Made by a program: the position numbers and the translations under genes
Shown: positions 43,197-51,795 of the stretch, piece by piece
Layout: each line of letters opens with the position of its first letter
Position numbering within the stretch: the first letter of the stretch is position 1
Assembly: GCF_028826155.1 (NCBI RefSeq)
Contig: NZ_JAQGPN010000004.1
Span: forward strand, 62,001-126,000
Length of the DNA: 64,000 bases
Reading direction: 5' to 3'
From: Mesorhizobium shangrilense
Lineage (GTDB): Bacteria; Pseudomonadota; Alphaproteobacteria; Rhizobiales; Rhizobiaceae
Notes under the pieces: generated by a model
What the model saw: only the letters and a program-made list of their open reading frames with translations
Databases searched by the model: none
What the model was told of the DNA's origin: nothing

Positions 43197-43721
43197 TTAG
43201 CTGGGTCGGCGATAAGCGCTCCAGAACCCGATGTGAGGCTTTCTTGCCTCCTCCTCCAGGAGTGGGCCGGTGACAGCAGTCTCATGCGATCCACCGGCAG
43301 CAAACACTTCTCTGCAGGACAGTTTGAGCACGGCCGGATTTTCGCGGCCCTGGGTCGTGATGCCATAGAGCCCCTCCTCGGAGAGCCCGTAGACGACGGT
43401 CCGAATCCCCGCCCAGAACGTCGCGCCGGCGCACATCGCGCAAGGTTCGGTGCTCGCATACATCACGGTCTGCCGACGCTCCTCAGCGCTAAACCGCCTG
43501 CATGCCTCGCTGATCAGGTTCAACTCCGCATGGGAAGTCTCGTCGTTGTCTTCCGTGACCGTGTTCTCGGCTTCCAGGATGATGGTTCCGTTCCGATCGA
43601 CCAGGATGGCCCCAAACGGGTGGTTGCCCTTTTCTCGCGCATTTTGGGATAGATCGATTGCCCGGCGCAACAGTGCGGCGTGATCGAGATCGGACAAGAC
43701 GTCTTCGCTTGGGTTCTGCAT
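43197..43721 (-). CDS. Zinc-dependent nucleoside/base deaminase (CDA superfamily)
   Basis: The 174-residue protein has the deaminase zinc motif HAE (His64, catalytic Glu66) and PCAMC (Cys94, Cys97), and the opening NHPFGAILVD typical of guanine deaminase, TadA and adenine-type enzymes. It would deaminate a purine or pyrimidine ring amino group. It is the last gene of the importer operon, 76 bases after the binding-protein gene. The nearby 6-oxopurine-type MtnP protein makes a purine or purine nucleoside the likeliest substrate (inference). Confidence 0.83.
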   Translation of the reverse strand: MQNPSEDVLSDLDHAALLRRAIDLSQNAREKGNHPFGAILVDRNGTIILEAENTVTEDNDETSHAELNLISEACRRFSAEERRQTVMYASTEPCAMCAGATFWAGIRTVVYGLSEEGLYGITTQGRENPAVLKLSCREVFAAGGSHETAVTGPLLEEEARKPHIGFWSAYRRPS

Positions 43722-43797
43722 GGGTTGGTCTCCGCACAGCGTTGGATCAGACCTTGTGGATGATGTGGGCGCCGGCTGAAGACGACGCCCATCCGGC

Positions 43798-44823
43798 CTA
43801 TTTGGACTTCACGCCGGGATTGAAGTCGTTGGTCATCACTTCCGACGCTGGGATGACGCGCGGGACCTGGCCATTCTCGTGGTAGAACCGCATCTGCTGT
43901 TCCCAGACCTCCGGCTGCATCCAGAGAAAGCCCTTCTCCTGGGTGTCTGCGCTGGCGTTCAAGCCGTTCTGGACCTGCAAGCTCCAAGCGAGCTTGTCGA
44001 TCGTGTCCAGCTGTCCCTCATACGCCGCGGACAGCTTCGCGGTTTCCTCTGGATTCTCCTGCATGAATTGGAGTCCGCGAGCGACCGCCCTGAGGAATTT
44101 GCGAGTAAGTTCCGGCTTCTCCTTGAGGGTGGCGTTGGTCGCGAAAATAAGATCGTTGTAGGAGGGAACGCCATGGTCCGATAGAAGCAGGGCTTTCCAG
44201 GTCTTGCCCTTCAGGTTCTCGGGCGCGTCCGGCTTTGCTGCTTCCAGTTCGAATTGATAGGGCTGATTGTGCACATGGCCGGAGATGAAGTCGACGGCGC
44301 CTGTCAGCAACGGTTCAAGCCCGCCCTGCACAACCTGGATATTCATCTTCGACATATCGAGATGATTTTTCTCTGCGACGCCCTTCAAGAATATCTCGCC
44401 GTCGGTCTGGATACCGATGGTCTTTCCTTCCATGTCCTTCGGCGTCGGATCCGGGTCCGTGGAATTGACGAGCGTGATGTAGGCATAGGGCGATTTCTGG
44501 CGAATTGCACCGATCGCCACCACATCGACGGGATCGGGCGCAACCCGAGCCGAGAAGATGAAGGTGCCTCCAGTGATGCCAAAGTCGGCCTGCCCTGCGC
44601 CGACTGTCGACACTGGATTCTTGCCCGGACCACCGTCGAGCAATTGGAGCTTCAGGCCCTCGTCCTTGAAGTAGCCATTGACATCGGCCGCATACAGCGG
44701 AGCGTATTGCGCGTTGCGCAGCCATCCGAGCGAGACCGTTACTTCGGTATCAGCGGATGCAATGCTGACCGATGCGGCGAGTGAAGCCGCGGCGACCATG
44801 GATGCAAGCCAGTGCCTTGTCAT
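43798..44823 (-). CDS. NMT1/THI5-type ABC substrate-binding protein
   Basis: The 341-residue protein has a Sec signal (ASMVAAASLAASVSIASA) and the NMT1/THI5 features VSLGWLRNAQYAPLYAADVN, GYFKDEGL and GAGQADFGITGG. Relatives bind pyrimidines, purines, riboflavin precursors, nitrate or taurine. The family binds planar rings in many cases, compatible with a nucleoside or base ligand suggested by the regulon. It is the third gene of the minus-strand operon, 42 bases after the permease. Confidence 0.85.
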   Translation of the reverse strand: MTRHWLASMVAAASLAASVSIASADTEVTVSLGWLRNAQYAPLYAADVNGYFKDEGLKLQLLDGGPGKNPVSTVGAGQADFGITGGTFIFSARVAPDPVDVVAIGAIRQKSPYAYITLVNSTDPDPTPKDMEGKTIGIQTDGEIFLKGVAEKNHLDMSKMNIQVVQGGLEPLLTGAVDFISGHVHNQPYQFELEAAKPDAPENLKGKTWKALLLSDHGVPSYNDLIFATNATLKEKPELTRKFLRAVARGLQFMQENPEETAKLSAAYEGQLDTIDKLAWSLQVQNGLNASADTQEKGFLWMQPEVWEQQMRFYHENGQVPRVIPASEVMTNDFNPGVKSK

Positions 44824-44865
44824 TTCATTCCTCCCGTTGTTGATTTCCGCTATCGTGCAGCGACA

Positions 44866-45699
44866 TCACCTCCTCGTGCTGGAATTGCTCTCCCAGTCGA
44901 GGCGTGAGCCGAAATGGTGGATGAGGGTGTAGGCGCCGAAGGACATGAGCGCAGCGGTCAGCGCCACCGCATAGACCAGGTCTCCCCGATACTGCATCAT
45001 GCCCTGGTTGATCACATAGCCGAGGCCGGTCCTGGAAATCATCCACTCGACCGCGATCGCGACCACGATGCTTGCGCTGCCGGTGATCTCCTGGGCAGCG
45101 ACGATGTACGGAATCGAATAGGGAAACCGCACCTTCGAGAAAACCTGCCACCAGGATGCGTCGAGGATGCGCATGCGGTCCAGCACGATGGTGTCGACCG
45201 CAAGCAGGCCCCGATAGGTGTTCACCAGCACAGGAAAGAAACCGGCGAGCGTCACCACAACGATCTTCGTGGCGATGCCGTCGCCCATGGCCAGCGCCAG
45301 CACAGTCACCAATGCCACGTAGGGAATATTTCGCAGCGTGATGGCAGCCGGCATGACGATCAGCCGCCCGACCGGAAAGCTGACGAACAGGATCGCCAGC
45401 CCGATGCCGACGACATTGGCCATGATAAAGCCGATGACCGCAACTTGCAGTGTGTACATCAGATGCAAGCCGATGAGCTGCCAGTCTCCGATCAATGCCT
45501 GCAGCACGCGCTCGGGGCGCGGCAGGACGAAGGCTGGCAGGCCCGACGAGTAGATCGCCAGGTACCAGATGCCTAGGATCGAAAGGATGGGCAGCGCGAC
45601 CCGGATGGCGATGCCGAAGACCCGCCGCCAGATACTACCGGTTTCCCGAATGTTCGGCATGGTGGTTGCAACTGCGGACTGTTCCTCTACGGCGCTCAT
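44866..45699 (-). CDS. ABC importer permease, SsuC/TauC type
   Basis: The 277-residue inner-membrane protein has about six hydrophobic segments (VALPILSILGIWYLAIYS near the start) and the conserved RILDASWWQVFSKVRFPYSI docking loop of the nitrate/sulfonate/THI5 permease family. Its start overlaps the ATPase stop by four bases. Confidence 0.87.
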   Translation of the reverse strand: MSAVEEQSAVATTMPNIRETGSIWRRVFGIAIRVALPILSILGIWYLAIYSSGLPAFVLPRPERVLQALIGDWQLIGLHLMYTLQVAVIGFIMANVVGIGLAILFVSFPVGRLIVMPAAITLRNIPYVALVTVLALAMGDGIATKIVVVTLAGFFPVLVNTYRGLLAVDTIVLDRMRILDASWWQVFSKVRFPYSIPYIVAAQEITGSASIVVAIAVEWMISRTGLGYVINQGMMQYRGDLVYAVALTAALMSFGAYTLIHHFGSRLDWESNSSTRR

Positions 45700-46451
45700 G
45701 CGGCTGCTCCCTGGCGTTCGAAAAGCAATCCACGCAGATGCGTCGTGATGTCGACGAAGAGTGGATCGCTGCGGAAGCTGCTTCGGCGCGGCCGCGGCAC
45801 CGGGATGACGACGTCCTCTCGGATGCGGCCGGGAGCAGCGGAAAAAACAATGACGCGATCGGCCAAAAGCACCGCCTCGTCGATGTGGTGGGTAACGAAC
45901 AGCACGGTCCGCGGCCGCACACTGAGTTCACGGCTGAACCATTCGCCAAGTTCTTCGCGCTTCAACTCGTCGAGCGCCGAGAAGGGCTCGTCCATCAGGA
46001 GAAGCGCTGGATCATGGGCGATTGCGCTGGCGCAATTGACGCGCTGCAGCATCCCTCCGGAAAGCTGCGACGGCCGCTTCATTTCGTGCCCGGCGAGGCC
46101 AAAGTCGTCCAGGAGCTTTTCGGCCGGCAGACCGGCCTTTCCTGCGATGCGCTGAGTGAAACGAACGTCATCCAGCGCGCGCTTCCAGGGAAGGACCGCC
46201 GGTCGCTGGGATACGAGACCGAACATCTTCTTGCGCCTGGCCTGCAACGGGGGCTCTCCTCCCACGAGGACGGAACCTGTGCTCGGCGTCTCGAGATCAG
46301 CGACGATCCGCAACAGTGTGGTCTTGCCGCATCCCGACGGGCCGACCAAGGCGATGAACTGCCCAGCCTCGATGTCGAGGTCTACGGTTGAGAGAGCCGT
46401 GGTGGGGCCGAACGACCGGCTTACCCCGCGGATAGAGATCGGAACAGACAT
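45696..46451 (-). CDS. ABC importer ATP-binding protein, SsuB/TauB type
   Basis: The 251-residue ATPase shows Walker A (GPSGCGKTT), signature LSGGMLQR, Walker B (LLMDEP) and the switch VTHHIDEA, and lacks a TOBE domain, as usual for this importer class. It is the first gene of the operon. The 37-bp element at 46590-46626 lies 139 bases upstream of its start, mirroring the arrangement at 50301-50337. Confidence 0.9.
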   Translation of the reverse strand: MSVPISIRGVSRSFGPTTALSTVDLDIEAGQFIALVGPSGCGKTTLLRIVADLETPSTGSVLVGGEPPLQARRKKMFGLVSQRPAVLPWKRALDDVRFTQRIAGKAGLPAEKLLDDFGLAGHEMKRPSQLSGGMLQRVNCASAIAHDPALLLMDEPFSALDELKREELGEWFSRELSVRPRTVLFVTHHIDEAVLLADRVIVFSAAPGRIREDVVIPVPRPRRSSFRSDPLFVDITTHLRGLLFERQGAAA

Positions 46452-46589
46452 TGCGCTGGCTCCCGGTTGGGGCGGAATGAGCCGTTCCCGAGGCCCTCAT
46501 TCTCCGCCGGACATGGTGGATCGCGTTTCAGCTTGCCGTGGACTCGGGCTGTCGGACCATCTCTTTCGAAAACTATTGCCTAAAGAGGT

Positions 46590-46626
46590 CGTTGCCGATA
46601 GTGCTATTTAATCGACATCTTGTTGC
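46590..46626 (+). promoter_or_regulatory. 37-bp repeated regulatory element, copy 1
   Basis: CGTTGCCGATAGTGCTATTT begins the element and CGACAT and GTTGC end it. It matches the copy at 50301-50337 at 32 of 37 positions, in the same orientation. It contains the ATAG-TG-CTAT inverted repeat. It lies 139 bp upstream of the minus-strand importer operon (start 46451) and 41 bp upstream of the divergent LysR gene. It is the probable LysR binding site. Confidence 0.65.
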
Positions 46627-46666
46627 TATTTTTGGATCGGCTCCCTCCAGAGAGCAAGGACAGGCG

Positions 46667-47614
46667 ATGAAGGTGGAACTTTCGCCCGCGCGGATGGCGG
46701 AGGCGATCTATTCGCGATCGCTGATCTATTTCGCATCTGTCGCCGAAACGGGTTCGATCCGGGAAACGTCGCGCCGGCTGAATGTCGCCCCTTCTGCCGT
46801 CAGCCGCCAGCTTGTCCACCTTCAGGAGCGGCTCGGGGTCAAGCTGTTCGACAATCTGGGACATTCACTTCGCCTTGCCCCGGCCGGACAAGAATTGCTC
46901 CAATACTATCGGTCGATCGTCGAGAATCTCGACGTCACGGTGGGGGCTATCAGCGCTCTGCACGGTTATCGGACCGGAACCGTGCGTATTGCCACGGTGG
47001 ACAGCTTCGCAACAGGCGCGCTCGCACAACTCATTGGCGAATTTTCGGCTGCCTTTCCGTCGATCCAGATTTCGTTGTCGATCCACTCGGCCGTCGATGT
47101 GGCAGCCCATGTAACCGACGGGCTGGCCGATATCGGATTCACATTCAACCTGCGCAGCCGCGAAACGCTGGATGCGCTGTTCAAGGCGGACTGTCCGATG
47201 GGGGTCATCGTGGCGGCGAGCCATCCCCTCGCGTCCAAGGCGATCGTGACCTACGAGGAATGCGTTGCCTATCCTATAGGACTGTTGAAACCGGGTTCAT
47301 CGATCCGCTCGGCATTGGAGCGCGCATCGGCATCGGCTGCCATGCCTTGGCCGAAATATGTCGAGGCCACGTCGATGCGGTTTCTGGAGGAACTGGCAAG
47401 AACTGGGCGTTTTGTCACCTTCCAACCGCGTTACCGCTTCATGTCTGACTTCCGGAAAGGAACGCTCGTTTTCGTGCCGATTGACGACACAACCAAGGAT
47501 AGCGACGAATTCGTCATGGTGATCGATCGCCGACTCAACCTGCGGCCGGCGCCTGCCGAGTTCGCCCGATTCGCAGGGCGTTATCTTGCGGAGCTCGCCG
47601 CAATGGCCGGATGA
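46667..47614 (+). CDS. LysR-family regulator of the nucleoside-salvage regulon
   Basis: The ATG at 46667, preceded by AAGGAC, gives 315 residues. The winged helix-turn-helix (about 16-75: YFASVAETGSIRETSRRLNV, then PSAVSRQLVHLQERLG) and a LysR effector domain (about 100-300) are both intact. It is divergent from the NMT1-type importer operon and convergent with the aldolase operon. A near-identical 37-bp element precedes both operons, so this protein probably controls both. Its inducer may be the imported nucleoside or a sugar-phosphate product (inference). Confidence 0.85.
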   Translation: MKVELSPARMAEAIYSRSLIYFASVAETGSIRETSRRLNVAPSAVSRQLVHLQERLGVKLFDNLGHSLRLAPAGQELLQYYRSIVENLDVTVGAISALHGYRTGTVRIATVDSFATGALAQLIGEFSAAFPSIQISLSIHSAVDVAAHVTDGLADIGFTFNLRSRETLDALFKADCPMGVIVAASHPLASKAIVTYEECVAYPIGLLKPGSSIRSALERASASAAMPWPKYVEATSMRFLEELARTGRFVTFQPRYRFMSDFRKGTLVFVPIDDTTKDSDEFVMVIDRRLNLRPAPAEFARFAGRYLAELAAMAG

Positions 47615-47644
47615 CGTTCCATCGGCATGGAGGTCAGGCCGGTC

Positions 47645-48307
47645 TCAGCACTGCGGCAAGGGCTTCTGCTGTCCGTAGGTTCGATGCTTCTCGATGACCT
47701 CGGCAATAGCCTCTGGGGAAAGGCGCGGCGGATCGCCCATCGGTAGACACAGAAGATAGAGCGTCGCCAACTCCTCGACGATTTCCGCCATGCTAAGAGC
47801 GCCGGCCAGGTTGGCATGAGCGGCAATCACGCCGTGATGGGCGAGCAGGCAGGCTTGCCGACCCTCCATCGCCTCCACTGCCAAGTCGGCCAACTGCTGC
47901 GTTCCGAAGGTGGCATAGCCCGCGCAGCGGATGTTTGGGCCGTGGGCAGCGGCGATCCGGTAATGAATGGGCGGGATTTCGTGGCCCAGGATGGAGACCG
48001 CCGTCGCCTTCAGCGAATGGGTGTGGACGATGGCGTTGAGATCGTCGCGGCGGTTCAGGATATCCCGATGGAATCGCCATTCGCTGGACGGCAGCATGTC
48101 GCCGTCGAAACTGCCGTCCCAGCGCATGCGGACGACCTGCTCCGGTTGCAGCGTTTCGTAGGCAACGCCTGTCGGTGAAATCAGGAAGCCATCCTCCACA
48201 CGAACACTGACATTCCCGGACGTGCCCTTGGCGAGGCCCTTCTGCTGCATACCGCGGCATGTCTCGACGAGAGCACGGCGCAGTTCCATTTCGTCAATGC
48301 TTGTCAT
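47645..48307 (-). CDS. Class II aldolase (fuculose-phosphate/deoxyribulose-phosphate type)
   Basis: The 220-residue protein has the class II aldolase motifs: phosphate-binding GTSGNVSVR near 28-36, catalytic Glu in SSEWRFH, the zinc ligands VHTHS and the downstream LLAHHGV. With MtnA- and MtnP-like neighbours it matches the aldolase (Ald2) of the DHAP shunt, which cleaves 5-deoxy- or 5-methylthioribulose-1-phosphate to dihydroxyacetone phosphate and an aldehyde. It is the last gene of its operon, 48 bases after the phosphorylase. Confidence 0.82.
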   Translation of the reverse strand: MTSIDEMELRRALVETCRGMQQKGLAKGTSGNVSVRVEDGFLISPTGVAYETLQPEQVVRMRWDGSFDGDMLPSSEWRFHRDILNRRDDLNAIVHTHSLKATAVSILGHEIPPIHYRIAAAHGPNIRCAGYATFGTQQLADLAVEAMEGRQACLLAHHGVIAAHANLAGALSMAEIVEELATLYLLCLPMGDPPRLSPEAIAEVIEKHRTYGQQKPLPQC

Positions 48308-48355
48308 GCTTGGCGCCTCGTCTCCCGTTTGGTGTTTCCAGCGTGCTAGGCGAGT

Positions 48356-49111
48356 TCAGGCGCCCACGCTGGGCTGAGCGGCAAAAACCGCGAGGATTTT
48401 CACGACACGCTCGAACGCAACGAGACGGGTCCGAGTGATCTCTTCGCGGCTGATTGCGTGCTTGCTGTCTCCCAGGCCGGCCGCGGGGTTGACGATCGGG
48501 CAGATCGCTGCGTACTCGATCCCGAGCTCGCGCGCGAGCGCCGCCTCCGGCATGCCGGTCTGGCCGACCAGGTCGCAGCCATCCTTCGCAAGCCGCGCAA
48601 TCTCCGCTGCAGTTTCCAGCCGCGGCCCGTTGAAACAGCCGTAGCAGCCACCGTCATGGACCTTCTCCCCTGCAGCCTCGGCAGCCGCGATGATACGCCG
48701 ACGCACCACCTCCGAATAAGGCGCCGTGAAATCGATATGGCGCACCGGTTCACCGTTGGTGCCGTCGAAATAGGTGCTCTCCCGATCGTAGGTGTAGTCA
48801 ATGATCTGGTCCGGTACGACAAACACGCCCGCCCCGAACTCCTGACGGATACCGCCGCTGGTCGCGATCGAGAGAATGTGAGTGACGCCAAGTTCCTTAA
48901 GCGCCCAGATGTTGGCGCGGTAGTTGATCTTGTGCGGTGCGAGTGCGTGCGGGTTGCCATGTCTCGGGAGGAAAGCAATCTCCCTGCCGCCGCACAGGCC
49001 GATCGAGACGGGGCCGGAGGGATCGCCGAATGGCGTGGACACCTTTTCCTCGCGTATCGATTCCATGTTCGGCAAGCTGGTGAGTTGGGTGCCGCCAATG
49101 ACTGCGTCCAT
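48356..49111 (-). CDS. MtnP/MTIP-like purine nucleoside phosphorylase
   Basis: The 251-residue protein belongs to the MTA phosphorylase/purine nucleoside phosphorylase family: LPRHG (phosphate site, near 48-52), PHKINYRANIWALKELGV, DQIIDYTYDRESTYF and NGPRLETAAEI. At the position where MTA phosphorylases have the adenine-contacting Asp (TDYD), it reads VNPAAG with Asn208. That pattern is found in S-methyl-5'-thioinosine phosphorylase and PNPs that prefer 6-oxopurines. It would split a 5-deoxynucleoside into base and ribose-1-phosphate derivative, the substrate of the next enzyme. Confidence 0.82.
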   Translation of the reverse strand: MDAVIGGTQLTSLPNMESIREEKVSTPFGDPSGPVSIGLCGGREIAFLPRHGNPHALAPHKINYRANIWALKELGVTHILSIATSGGIRQEFGAGVFVVPDQIIDYTYDRESTYFDGTNGEPVRHIDFTAPYSEVVRRRIIAAAEAAGEKVHDGGCYGCFNGPRLETAAEIARLAKDGCDLVGQTGMPEAALARELGIEYAAICPIVNPAAGLGDSKHAISREEITRTRLVAFERVVKILAVFAAQPSVGA

Positions 49112-49130
49112 GCTGTGGATCTCCCTCTGT

Positions 49131-50168
49131 CTAAAGATGTTGTGCTGGAAAGCTCTGCGGCAGCGCCGCAGCTGCGAATATGCCGCGCTCGGTGACGACG
49201 CCCGAAACCAGTTCGGGCGGAGTCACGTCGAAAGCCGGGTACCAGCCTTTGGCGAGCGGACTGGCGGTGCGGATACCCAGGCAATACAGCGTTTCATCGC
49301 CGTCGCGTTCTTCGATCGGAACATCGGCCGGGGTGGGCGCCTTGGGGTCGGGCCTGAGGACCGTGGCGAAATAGGGCACCTTGAAGTGACGCGCCGCTAT
49401 GGCCGCGTTGAGCGTACCGACCTTGTTGATGACGTGACCGCTCATCGTCACCCGATCGGCCGCCGTCATCAACATGCTGACGCGGCCGCTTGCCATGGCA
49501 TGCGCGACCATGCCATCCGCGATGACCGTGGTGTCGATGCCCATCTCGGCAGCGCTGTGGGCGGTGAGGCGTGCGCCCTGCAGATAGGGTCGGGTTTCGG
49601 TGCATAGCAGTTCGATCCGCTTGCCCTCATCCTTGGCTGCGGCAAGGGTTTCGAGCAACGCGCCCTCAGACCAGCAATGGGTCAGAATGCGTTCGCCGTC
49701 CGCAACGAGCGAATTGGCGTGCCGGCCGACTGCGCGCGCCTGGCTGCGCCGCCCCTCCCACTGATCCAGCACGAATTTCTCGACAGCGTCCGCGAAACCG
49801 TTGCCGGCGGCGTGTTCCTCGGCGAATACAAGAATCGATCGGATGGCGGTGGAAATGTTGTTGTTGGTCGGGCGCGTCCTGACCAGTCTCGCACCGGCAG
49901 CCTTCATCATGTGGAGGCGGCGCACGGGATCGCGCTCGCGCTCAGCTGCACGGGCCTCGAGCACCATTCCGCCCCCCGCGGCATAGAAGGGCCCATTGCT
50001 CTGGGTCACCATCTGCTCGATTGCGATCGCGACCTCTTCATGGTTCGCGCAGACGACGAATTCTTTCGAGAAGGGAAAGACGCGACGATCCAAGATGCGC
50101 ACTGCGCCGGAGTCGAGAAGGACGCTTTCAACGTACAGGGTCGGGAGGGTCGTCTTGCGCTGCAACAT
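49131..50168 (-). CDS. MtnA-like (methylthio/deoxy)ribose-1-phosphate isomerase
   Basis: The 345-residue protein has the MtnA/eIF2B-alpha fold with the catalytic pair in place: Cys165 in ILTHCW and Asp238 in TAADRV. The substrate-binding RPTNNN and C-terminal VINKVGTLNAA also fit the family. It would convert 5-methylthio- or 5-deoxyribose-1-phosphate to the ribulose form. The usual HCNAG is HCWSEG, so substrate preference may differ from classical MtnA. It is the first gene of the operon with MtnP-like and aldolase genes, and a 37-bp element lies 133 bases upstream. Confidence 0.83.
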   Translation of the reverse strand: MLQRKTTLPTLYVESVLLDSGAVRILDRRVFPFSKEFVVCANHEEVAIAIEQMVTQSNGPFYAAGGGMVLEARAAERERDPVRRLHMMKAAGARLVRTRPTNNNISTAIRSILVFAEEHAAGNGFADAVEKFVLDQWEGRRSQARAVGRHANSLVADGERILTHCWSEGALLETLAAAKDEGKRIELLCTETRPYLQGARLTAHSAAEMGIDTTVIADGMVAHAMASGRVSMLMTAADRVTMSGHVINKVGTLNAAIAARHFKVPYFATVLRPDPKAPTPADVPIEERDGDETLYCLGIRTASPLAKGWYPAFDVTPPELVSGVVTERGIFAAAALPQSFPAQHL

Positions 50169-50300
50169 TCTTTTCCCCCAATTCGGCCGCAGGTCCGGCC
50201 CGGCCGTCCATCAAAGGCCGGCGCGATGGCTGGAAGGGCTTGTGAAGCTCGCAACAGGAGATCCCGCTTGCGAACACCTGAACCATATCGGCATCCGAGC

Positions 50301-50337
50301 CGTTGCCGATAGTGCTATTTGGCCGACATGTCGTTGC
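50301..50337 (+). promoter_or_regulatory. 37-bp repeated regulatory element, copy 2
   Basis: This repeats the 46590-46626 element at 32 of 37 bases, in the same orientation. It lies 133 bp upstream of the MtnA-like start at 50168, against 139 bp for copy 1 and its operon. The matching orientation and distance show that both operons are set up for the same regulator, most likely the LysR protein at 46667. Confidence 0.65.
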
Positions 50338-50447
50338 CAAGAAGAGGACACGAAACGGCAACACCCCGGTCTTTTTCTCGATCCTGCCGAAAGGTTGACC
50401 CGCGAGCACCAGATGCCCTTCGCAGAGGCGCCTAGTGCGCCTGACCG

Positions 50448-50900
50448 GTGGCCGAGCGCCTTGCCGATCTCACGCGCGGCGTCGATGACGTCGGCGGAGA
50501 AGGCTTGCACCTGACGACGCTTCATCCGGCTGTCCGGCCCGGGCATACCGATGGCACCGACCAGTCCGCCGCTCCCGTCGAGCAGTGCGCAAGCAACAGC
50601 CGCAATGCCTTGGCGCCACTTCCCGTGATACACTGCGGAATAGCCCTGGAGCCGATCAACTCGATATTCTTGGGGAGGTCTCCAAAAACGCCTTCGAGGT
50701 TTGCGTGAACTACTGGAAATGCCCTTCAAATCGCTCGAGGTAGTCGTCTGGCATCTGGGCGACCATTGCCTTGCCAGCCACGGCCCAAGCCGGAGCGCGA
50801 GAATCGCCACTGGTGTGCGCCCGGATATGGGCCAGGACCAGATTGCCGACCATCGCTCCTTCGTAAGCGAAGGTTCATCTCGAACGGGCCCGGTTCGGCG
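50448..50900 (-). pseudogene. IclR-family regulator remnant
   Basis: Two minus-strand pieces in different frames belong to one IclR effector domain. An upstream piece (about 50854-50713) reads MVGNLVLAHIRAHTSG, then WAVAGKAMVAQMPDDYLERF, and ends at a stop. A downstream piece (about 50650-50448) reads GIAAVACALLDGSGGLVGAI and FSADVIDAAREIGKALGH. The helix-turn-helix is not seen. Frameshifts and stops rule out a working protein. The boundaries are approximate. Confidence 0.6.
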
Positions 50901-51317
50901 CGGCTGCAAATTTCGACACGTGGTGACGATACGTGCGTTTTGCCTTCGCATGGCGTAGCAGTTGCAAGTCTGCTCACGGCATAAGTCTGCGCCCAACCCA
51001 TGCCGAACGAATGGCAATTTGGAACCATTTCCGAAGCGCTATGAGCGAGGGGCAATTGGTCGGTAGCGGAACGGCAGCTATACATTGGCTACAGCTAGAA
51101 CCGGACTGTCCGGAGACGGCCCCTGAGTTGCCGAGCAGCAACGCGCCCTCTATTGGGTCCTTCAGGACCCCTCAGCGGTTTCCTGCAAGCGGCCATTCGC
51201 CTGAAGCACGCGGAGGGACAACATGGGGCGGTTGCGTATGGGAAGCTGACGAACGTCGTTCGTGACAGCGGACAATGTTTGCCTGAACGCTTCCCTTAAC
51301 TTCGTGCTGTTGATCAT
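50901..51317. other. Intergenic region without recognisable features
   Basis: Short open frames on both strands lack ribosome binding sites and family resemblance. This is part of the decayed zone between the nucleoside regulon and the SDR genes. I see no repeats or RNA genes. Confidence 0.5.
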
Positions 51318-51722
51318 GTGCGCCGGCTAGACGGCAGGGTCGAACCGATCCCAGCTTCCCTCCGACACGACCACATGAACGCCGTCGACGGCCTTCATGG
51401 CCAGTTGGTCGTCCAAGGCATAGGCGGCAGTGGAATAGACAATATCGCGCTCGAAACCCTCAGCCGCGACATTCCGGGAGCCTAAGCTGCGGCTGCGCAT
51501 CCCACTCTGGACCTCCGCAATGATCGCGATTGCAGCCGCACTGGCCGCGTGCAAAGAGCGGGGCCGCTATCCTCCAGGGACCGATACGATCATCGCTCGA
51601 AAGCGTGGCCAGGGCGCTGACGTCAACGCCAGAGAGCTTTTCGAGCCCTGCCGGGGTCATAATTTCCGGCAATGTCGTCTACAACGCCGGAAAGATCGCG
51701 GATTGAGCCATCAGCGGCGAGG
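51318..51722 (-). pseudogene. Unidentified gene remnant
   Basis: Minus-strand frames 51672-51460 (GLEKLSGVDVSALATLSSDD) and 51554-51327 (AASAAAIAIIAEVQSGMRS through VSEGSWDRFDPAV) have protein-like composition and meet end to end in different frames. They look like the C-terminal half of one frameshifted protein upstream of a stop at 51327. I do not recognise the family, and it could be chance. Confidence 0.3.
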
Positions 51723-51795
51723 AGTGCAGGCTATTCAGCGCCCTTGCCGCCGACACGCGGCAGTTTCATGCAAGATCTCCCGAGGAAATCGAGCC

